A DNA stretch of 64,000 bases. It comes from Demequina zhanjiangensis. GTDB lineage: Bacteria; Actinomycetota; Actinomycetes; Actinomycetales; Demequinaceae. Below, in pieces: positions 59,543 through 64,000 of the stretch (the stretch's first letter is position 1; the number at the start of each line of letters is the position of its first letter). The notes beneath the pieces were generated by a model. That model had not been told where the DNA came from. It ran no database searches and was given only the letters and a program-made list of their open reading frames with translations. The DNA lies in NCBI RefSeq assembly GCF_030418315.1, contig NZ_JAUHPV010000003.1:1-64000 (forward strand), in the 5' to 3' direction. The translations under genes were made by a program, and so were the position numbers.

Positions 59543-60039
59543 GCGCCCTCGCCGCGCGGCGCGTGGTCGTCGCCGCGCACCTGGCCGAGCGCGTGGGGGA
59601 GGAGGCGTCCGAGCACGTCGGCGCCCGTGCGTGCCGCACCCACGGAGCCGGGCAGGTTCACGATCAGCACGCGCTCCGCGGTGAGCCCCGCGAGACCACG
59701 CGACAATGCTGCGGCGGGTACCCCGGCGTCGGCCGCGCGCACGGCCTCGGGGATGCCGGGCAGGAGGGTCTCGAGAAGCGGCGCGGTGGCCTCCGGGGTC
59801 ACGTCGCGAGGCGAGATCCCGGTCCCACCGGTGGTGACGACGGCGTCGGACGACTCCACTGCCTCAAGCAGCGCCTCCCGCACGGGGACCACACCGTCGG
59901 GCACCAGGACGCGTGTCACATGAGCGTCGAGCGCCTCGAACGCGTCGGCGAGGATCGGACCCGACAGGTCCTCCGCCTCGCCCGCCGAGCAGCGGTCGGA
60001 CACCGTGATCACGGTGAGCCGTGAGCCTTCCAGGGACAT
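59539..60039 (-). CDS. mog: Molybdopterin adenylyltransferase (MogA/MoaB-like)
   Basis: A 166-aa protein that adenylates molybdopterin before MoeA inserts the metal. SDRCSAGEAEDLSGPILADA, the substrate loop VVTTGGTGISPRDVTPEATA and the end LIVNLPGSVGAARTGADVLG are typical. ATG 60039 is chosen because TACACT lies exactly seven bases upstream; a GTG at 60057 would put that box inside the gene. Confidence 0.93.
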   Translation of the reverse strand: MSLEGSRLTVITVSDRCSAGEAEDLSGPILADAFEALDAHVTRVLVPDGVVPVREALLEAVESSDAVVTTGGTGISPRDVTPEATAPLLETLLPGIPEAVRAADAGVPAAALSRGLAGLTAERVLIVNLPGSVGAARTGADVLGRLLPHALGQVRGDDHAPRGEGA

Positions 60040-60046
60040 GTCCGCC

Positions 60047-60052
60047 AGTGTA
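60047..60052 (-). promoter_or_regulatory. -10 box TACACT, internal leaderless promoter before mogA
   Basis: On the minus strand TACACT ends seven bases before the mogA ATG. It would let mogA-moaE-moaA be transcribed apart from the mod genes. Confidence 0.5.
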
Positions 60053-60085
60053 GGCACGCCACGTTGCGCGGAGGTTGCCCGGACG

Positions 60086-60700
60086 TCAGGTAGCGGCGAC
60101 GGGCTGCCGCAGGATCGTGCGCAGCTTCTCGGGCGCGGTGCGGCGCATGTCGCTCAGGTAGATCTCGTGATGCTTGCCCGTCATGGTCAGCCCTTGCGAG
60201 GGGACGAAGTCGTGGTGGAGCGCGTGAAGCACCGGCGCTTCGGCATCGAATGGGCCCACGTGCAGGGTCTGGACCGCAGACCCTTCGGACAAGGTCTCGA
60301 GCCGCACGAGGGGCAGTGCCGCCGGATCGCTCTTCGCTGCCACGGCGTCGCGCGCCGTCTCGACGTGCTCCGCGGTGATCCAGTCGGGCGTCATGATCAT
60401 GGCAGTCCAGTCCCACAGCGACTTGTCGCGCGCCGACGTGAAGGTCTCCATGTCGTCGGCCCACCACAGGCCCTCGAGCGGCATGACCGTGTAGTCGCGG
60501 TCGAGCTCCTTCTTGCTGAAGAACTTGAGCCAGTAGGCCAGGGGGAACAGTGCCTCGATCGCGTCGCCGAACGGGCCGTCGGTGTTCGGGTCGCCGTGCC
60601 CGTCGATCATGAGGAACTGCAGGTCCGGGACGTCCACGAGCTCGAATCGTCCCCGGGGTGCCTTGTAGGTGGGGATGGTCTTCTTGAAGTCTGTCTTCAT
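60086..60700 (-). CDS. GyrI-like small-molecule-binding domain protein
   Basis: A 204-aa stand-alone protein of the GyrI-like/SOUL-like ligand-binding group. MKTDFKKTIPTYKAPRGRFE, VPDLQFLMIDGHGDPNTDGP, YWLKFFSKKELDRDYTVMPL and EGLWWADDMETFTSARDKSL are typical of this long GyrI-like family, which may bind hydrophobic ligands. No DNA-binding domain. It sits between modC and mogA with no evident link to molybdenum. Confidence 0.85.
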   Translation of the reverse strand: MKTDFKKTIPTYKAPRGRFELVDVPDLQFLMIDGHGDPNTDGPFGDAIEALFPLAYWLKFFSKKELDRDYTVMPLEGLWWADDMETFTSARDKSLWDWTAMIMTPDWITAEHVETARDAVAAKSDPAALPLVRLETLSEGSAVQTLHVGPFDAEAPVLHALHHDFVPSQGLTMTGKHHEIYLSDMRRTAPEKLRTILRQPVAAT

Positions 60701-60729
60701 CGCGTGCCCCCGCCCTGTGGTGACCCCCG

Positions 60730-61755
60730 TCAGGTGACAGCGTAGGCGCGTGGCGGGTCGCCTGCCGGGGCAAGGTGGATCCTCGCGCCGGGCACAAGGC
60801 CGACGGCCTGCTCGGGGTCCACGTCGGTGGCGAGTCGCTCTCCGTGGATCCGCACGCCGTCGCCGTGAGGCTCGACGGCGCGGACGCGGTCAGGGATCGC
60901 TCCGGGCGTGGGCTCGGACACCAATCGAAGCTCTCGGGGCCGGGGCGCGATCGCGGCGGGCTCGCCCTCGCGCGGCTTCTCCTCGGAACCGGCCGACGCG
61001 GGCACGGAGTCTCCCTCGGGCGTCACCAGCGCGTGCCCCGTCCACGTGCCGACGAGCAGCGAACGTCCCGCCATGCGCGCGGCGAAGGCCGTCCGGGGCC
61101 GGGTGAGCACCCGCTCCGTGGGCCCGTGCTCGACGACCCGTCCCGAGTCGAGCACCGCCACGTCCTGGGCGAGGGCGAACGCGTCGAGCACCTCGTGAGT
61201 CGCGAGTACGGCGGTCCGCTCGGCAAGCACCGATCCGACGAGAGACCGCATCGCCGTTGCTACCTCCAGGTCCAGCGCGGCGAACGGCTCGTCAAGGAGC
61301 AACAGGTCGGGGGTCGCGGCGAGGGCGCGGGCCAGCGCGACCCTGCGCGCCTGCCCGCCCGAGAGCGAGTCGACGGTCCGGGCAGCGAGGTCCGTCGCGT
61401 CCACTCGTGTGAGCCAGCGATCCGCCTCGGTCCGCGACGCTTCCCGCGTCATGCCGGATGCTCGCGGCCCGAAGCCGACGTTGTCGCGCACCGTGAGCGA
61501 CGGCAGCAGCGCGGAGTCCTGCGTGACGATGCCGATGCGGCGACGATGCGACGGGACCGGTCGAGGGCCGCCCAGCAGGAGCCGGTCTCCCAGAGCGATC
61601 CGGCCCTCGGCGGCGACCATCCCTGCGAGCGCCTCCAGGACCGTGGACTTGCCAGCGCCGTTCGGGCCGAGCAGCGCAAGCGTCGTCCCGTCGGGCACGG
61701 ACAGGGTGACGTCCACGCCTCGCGCGGCGACGGTCAGGGCGGCCTCAAGCCTCAT
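60730..61755 (-). CDS. modC: Molybdate ABC transporter ATP-binding protein
   Basis: A 341-aa ATPase energising ModB. Walker A ALLGPNGAGKSTVLEALAG, Q-loop VTQDSALLPSLTVRDNVGFG, signature TVDSLSGGQARRVALARAL, Walker B DLLLLDEPFAALD and the switch LATHEVLD. Past about residue 230 lies a variable linker and a TOBE/Mop-like end (RVRAVEPHGDGVRIHGERLA) that may bind molybdate. ATG overlaps the modB stop. Confidence 0.93.
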   Translation of the reverse strand: MRLEAALTVAARGVDVTLSVPDGTTLALLGPNGAGKSTVLEALAGMVAAEGRIALGDRLLLGGPRPVPSHRRRIGIVTQDSALLPSLTVRDNVGFGPRASGMTREASRTEADRWLTRVDATDLAARTVDSLSGGQARRVALARALAATPDLLLLDEPFAALDLEVATAMRSLVGSVLAERTAVLATHEVLDAFALAQDVAVLDSGRVVEHGPTERVLTRPRTAFAARMAGRSLLVGTWTGHALVTPEGDSVPASAGSEEKPREGEPAAIAPRPRELRLVSEPTPGAIPDRVRAVEPHGDGVRIHGERLATDVDPEQAVGLVPGARIHLAPAGDPPRAYAVT

Positions 61756-62531
61756 GCGGCCACCCCCTGGCGAGCGCGGCGGAACGTGAGCGCCACGACC
61801 GCCACGGCGACGATGACGAGCACGAGCCCGAGCGCGACCGCGGCGTCGGGGTCGGCCTCGCGCGCCAGGTAGATCTTGAGCGGGGCCGTCCGGGTGACGC
61901 CCTCAAGGCTGCCCGCGAAGGTCAGGGTCGCGCCGAACTCGCCGAGCGCCCGCGCGAACGCGAGCACGGTCCCCGTGACGAGCGCAGGGATGAGCGCGGG
62001 AAGGGTCACGCGGCGGAACACCAGCCACGGCCCGGCGCCGAGCGTCCCTGCGGTTGCCTCATGCCGGCCCGACCGCGAGGCGAGCGCCGTCTCGACCGCG
62101 AGCACCATGAACGGCAGCGCGACGAACGTCTGCGCGATCACGACGGCCGCGGTCGTGAAGGCGACCTCGATCCCGAGCACCTCGAGCGTGCCGCCCAGCA
62201 GGCCGCGTCGTCCGAAGGCGTAGACGAGAGCGAGGCCGCCGACCACCGGTGGCAGCACGAGCGGGGCGAGCACGAACGCCCGCACCACGGAGATGCCGTG
62301 GAAGCGCGCGCGGTGCAGTGCCAGTCCCAACGGCACGCCCAGCACCAGGCACAGCGCCGCGGCGACGCCTGCGGTGCGAAGCGACAGCCCGAACGCCGCC
62401 ACCGCCGACGGCGAGGTCACCAGCGGGACGAAGTTCGCCCAGTCGACGCGCGACGCCAGCGCCACGAGCGGCACTGCCACGAGCAGCGCGCCGAGCACGG
62501 CGAGCGGCAGGAGGCGCCGGGGGTACGTCAC
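61752..62531 (-). CDS. modB: Molybdate ABC transporter permease
   Basis: A 259-aa membrane subunit. Helix 1 RLLPLAVLGALLVAVPLVAL; AFVLAPLVLPPVVGGLALVY; and the ModB-type ATPase-contact loop region ATAGTLGAGPWLVFRRVTLP followed by RALGEFGATLTFAGSLEGVT, a strong family mark. GTG 62531 overlaps the modA stop (GTGA). The frame is open upstream inside modA but that is not coding. Confidence 0.94.
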   Translation of the reverse strand: MTYPRRLLPLAVLGALLVAVPLVALASRVDWANFVPLVTSPSAVAAFGLSLRTAGVAAALCLVLGVPLGLALHRARFHGISVVRAFVLAPLVLPPVVGGLALVYAFGRRGLLGGTLEVLGIEVAFTTAAVVIAQTFVALPFMVLAVETALASRSGRHEATAGTLGAGPWLVFRRVTLPALIPALVTGTVLAFARALGEFGATLTFAGSLEGVTRTAPLKIYLAREADPDAAVALGLVLVIVAVAVVALTFRRARQGVAA

Positions 62532-63298
62532 GGCGTCGTGAACCCTGCCGACTCGAGCACCTCTCGGCCCGCGTCCGAGAGCACGGCGGCGACGAACTCG
62601 TCGGCCAGCATGGAGGGGCTCTGGCCCACCCGAGGGAGTGCGGCGATGGGGTAGAGGTTCACCGCAAGGTCGGCGCCCTCGAGCGGCACCTGCTGCACGC
62701 CGTCGGCGCGGGCGATGTCGGTGACGTAGACGATGCCGGCGTCGGCCTGCCCGGAGGCGACCTTGCCGAGCACGTCGGTGACGTTCGACTCCTCGGAGAC
62801 GGGCGAGAAGGACGTGCGGGTGGCCTCCTCGACGAGCTGCGTCGCCGCGCCGCACGGCACCTGAGGCGCGCACACCACGAGCCGCACGTCGGGACGCGTG
62901 AGATCGGTGATGCCGGTGATCCCGGCAGGATTGCCCTCCGGCACCGCGATGGTCAGCGTGTTGGACGCGAAGATCAGAGGCTCGATCCCGATCTCCTCCG
63001 ACACCTGCGCCATCGTCGCCTCGTTCGCGGTGGCGAGCACGTCCGCAGGGGCACCCTCGAGAACCTGCTGCGCAAGCGTCGAGGACCCGGCGAACGACAG
63101 CGAGACGGTGACCCCTGGATGTGAGGCCTCGAACTCGTCGGCGATCTCGGTGAAGACGTCGGTGAGCGAGGCCGCCGCCAGCACCGTCACGGTCCTGTCC
63201 TCAGGCTCCCCGTCGGGCACCGCCGCGCACGCCGCCAGGCTCACGGCGACAGCGGCCGCCAGAGCGGTCAGCGACGCGCGGAACCGGGGTCGGGGCAT
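62528..63298 (-). CDS. modA: Molybdate-binding lipoprotein
   Basis: A 256-aa periplasm-side binding protein anchored by lipid. Signal RFRASLTALAAAVAVSLAAC with lipobox SLAAC; mature protein begins with TVTVLAAASLTDVFTEIADE and SLSFAGSSTLAQQVLEGAPA, the ModA oxyanion-binding pattern, and ends QADAGIVYVTDIARADGVQQ. A TAGCAT box lies seven bases before the ATG, inside an inverted repeat. First gene of the leftward molybdenum operon. Confidence 0.95.
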   Translation of the reverse strand: MPRPRFRASLTALAAAVAVSLAACAAVPDGEPEDRTVTVLAAASLTDVFTEIADEFEASHPGVTVSLSFAGSSTLAQQVLEGAPADVLATANEATMAQVSEEIGIEPLIFASNTLTIAVPEGNPAGITGITDLTRPDVRLVVCAPQVPCGAATQLVEEATRTSFSPVSEESNVTDVLGKVASGQADAGIVYVTDIARADGVQQVPLEGADLAVNLYPIAALPRVGQSPSMLADEFVAAVLSDAGREVLESAGFTTP

Positions 63299-63319
63299 GA
63301 GGGCGATGCTATTGCCCTC
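63299..63319. promoter_or_regulatory. Inverted repeat covering the modA -10 box
   Basis: GAGGGC (63299-63304) and GCCCTC (63314-63319) pair perfectly; the nine bases between include the minus-strand -10 TAGCAT (63306-63311), seven bases before the modA ATG. It may be an operator for molybdate control or a terminator of the upstream PH-domain gene. It does not match the E. coli ModE site. Confidence 0.45.
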
Positions 63320-63327
63320 GGACGGGG

Positions 63328-63843
63328 TCAGCGTTCGTCGTCGCCCTCGAGGGCATCGTTGAGCAGCTCGTACAGCCGCGCATGCACCCTCTCGACGTTC
63401 GGGATGTCATCGAACGACAGCGGATCGTCGGAGGCGGACTCGATGATGAGCGTGCCCGTCTTGAACATCTGATCGATCAGCCCATGCCGGAACTGGACCG
63501 TGTTGATCCGCGCGAGCGGGATGTCGATGCCGCTCTTCGTGAGGATCCCCGTGCGGTAGATCACGCGCCGATCCGTGATGACGAAGTGCGTGGTCGCCCA
63601 GCGGATGTACGGGGTCACGGCGAGCCACACGACGAGGATCACGAGCACGACCGCCACGGCGATCCCGATCCCGTTCTCGACCCCGGCGCTCCACTCGACC
63701 GAGTCCATCCACCACCATGCGAGCACGCCCAGCGCGATCGCGAGCACGCTGCTCAGCACGGCGCCGACGAGCGCCTTCCAATGCGGATGCGCGTCGATGA
63801 CGATCTCCTCGTCAGGCGCCAGAAGATCCCGTGGGTATGCCAT
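63328..63843 (-). CDS. PH-domain membrane protein (YdbS-like)
   Basis: A 171-aa protein: MAYPRDLLAPDEEIVIDAHP, then two helices (ALVGAVLSSVLAIALGVLAW; GIGIAVAVVLVILVVWLAV) and a bacterial PH domain (THFVITDRRVIYRTGILTKS; DIPLARINTVQFRHGLIDQM; GTLIIESASDDPLSFDDIPN). This layout is common in actinobacteria. Function unknown. A TACGCT box six bases before the ATG suggests a leaderless transcript. Confidence 0.9.
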   Translation of the reverse strand: MAYPRDLLAPDEEIVIDAHPHWKALVGAVLSSVLAIALGVLAWWWMDSVEWSAGVENGIGIAVAVVLVILVVWLAVTPYIRWATTHFVITDRRVIYRTGILTKSGIDIPLARINTVQFRHGLIDQMFKTGTLIIESASDDPLSFDDIPNVERVHARLYELLNDALEGDDER

Positions 63844-63849
63844 GGCTCG

Positions 63850-63855
63850 AGCGTA
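63850..63855 (-). promoter_or_regulatory. -10 box TACGCT before the PH-domain gene
   Basis: On the minus strand TACGCT ends six bases before the ATG at 63843. Confidence 0.4.
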
Positions 63856-63954
63856 TCGGCGTCGTCCCCGTCGCGGTAGGGCGGACCAGGGGAGACGCGT
63901 GCACGAGGACCGCCGCGGAGACGCGATCGACACGCATGCGAAACACGTCATGAC

Positions 63955-63960
63955 TATGTT
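63955..63960 (+). promoter_or_regulatory. -10 box TATGTT before the last gene
   Basis: TATGTT ends seven bases before ATG 63968. GGAGGG lies between but touches the ATG region too closely for normal spacing. Confidence 0.4.
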
Positions 63961-63967
63961 GGAGGGC

Positions 63968-64000
63968 ATGAGCGACGACAGGTCGACCCCGTGGACCGGG
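63968..64000 (+). CDS. Start of a gene cut by the window edge
   Basis: Only MSDDRSTPWTG is visible. It is divergent from the PH-domain gene and has a TATGTT box seven bases upstream. In related genomes a biotin-protein ligase gene often faces such a PH-domain gene, but eleven residues cannot identify it. Confidence 0.35.
   Translation, partial: MSDDRSTPWTG

Overview
The window is a 64 kb stretch of high-GC actinobacterial chromosome. Evidence: strong G/C bias at third codon positions; the proA-nadD-rsfS order; long chains of genes joined by ATGA/GTGA overlaps; and many first genes whose start codon lies 6-7 bases after a TANNNT box, the pattern of leaderless actinobacterial transcripts. The gene set fits a Micrococcales-type soil or aquatic bacterium (a Demequina-like lineage is possible, but this is a guess from gene content). 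I see no prophage, insertion sequence, CRISPR array, rRNA or replication origin.

Layout. 0-9 kb: housekeeping block with proA, a P-type cation ATPase, a 48-aa membrane peptide, nadD, a large disordered tail-anchored protein, rsfS, two tandem histidine phosphatases and tRNA-Ala(GGC) with a clear terminator. 9-14 kb: DUF2255 protein, aldose-1-epimerase-like protein, HAD phosphatase, and a Bcr/CflA exporter divergent from its MarR regulator with a perfect 14-bp operator between them, then an SGNH hydrolase. 14-21 kb: alpha-galactoside utilisation operon (two permeases, binding protein, GH36 alpha-galactosidase, ROK regulator) without its own ATPase. 21-28.8 kb: Nudix hydrolase, F420-reductase-like dehydrogenase, EmrB-type MFS, GNAT, a luciferase-like monooxygenase/MarR/FMN-reductase operon and an ArsR-SulP pair. 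28.8-38 kb: carboxylesterase, MBL hydrolase, a GH3 beta-glucosidase/MFS/fructosamine-kinase operon divergent from a TetR gene, and an M3 peptidase. 38-44.7 kb: DoxX-like membrane protein, second SGNH hydrolase, two GT4 glycosyltransferases, CopC-like protein, DtxR-family regulator and MFS.

44.8-63.3 kb is a cofactor region. hemC-hemD-hemB-hemL-(precorrin-2 dehydrogenase/SUMT fusion)-cbiX-moeB-moeA-moaC-moaD run left to right as a nearly unbroken overlap chain, joining heme, siroheme and molybdenum-cofactor synthesis. The rest of the molybdenum pathway (modA-modB-modC, a GyrI-like gene, mogA, moaE, moaA) runs right to left from 63.3 to 58.1 kb. Siroheme plus Moco suggests support of nitrate/nitrite reduction, but no reductase is present here. 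hemA, hemE, hemH and mobA are also absent.

Between the two cofactor halves lie about 5 kb of unrelated genes (amine oxidase, small membrane protein, LysE exporter, DUF6000-like protein, PH-like membrane protein, Pr6Pr-like protein). The DUF6000-like and PH-like genes look lower in GC and are separated by three same-direction copies of a short repeat. This is the most accessory-looking part of the window. The window ends with a PH-domain membrane protein and the first codons of a divergent gene. No wholly new multi-gene system is convincingly visible; the best leads are the repeat-bounded segment, an apparently atypical P-type ATPase, the disordered protein beside rsfS and several self-contained regulator-operator pairs.
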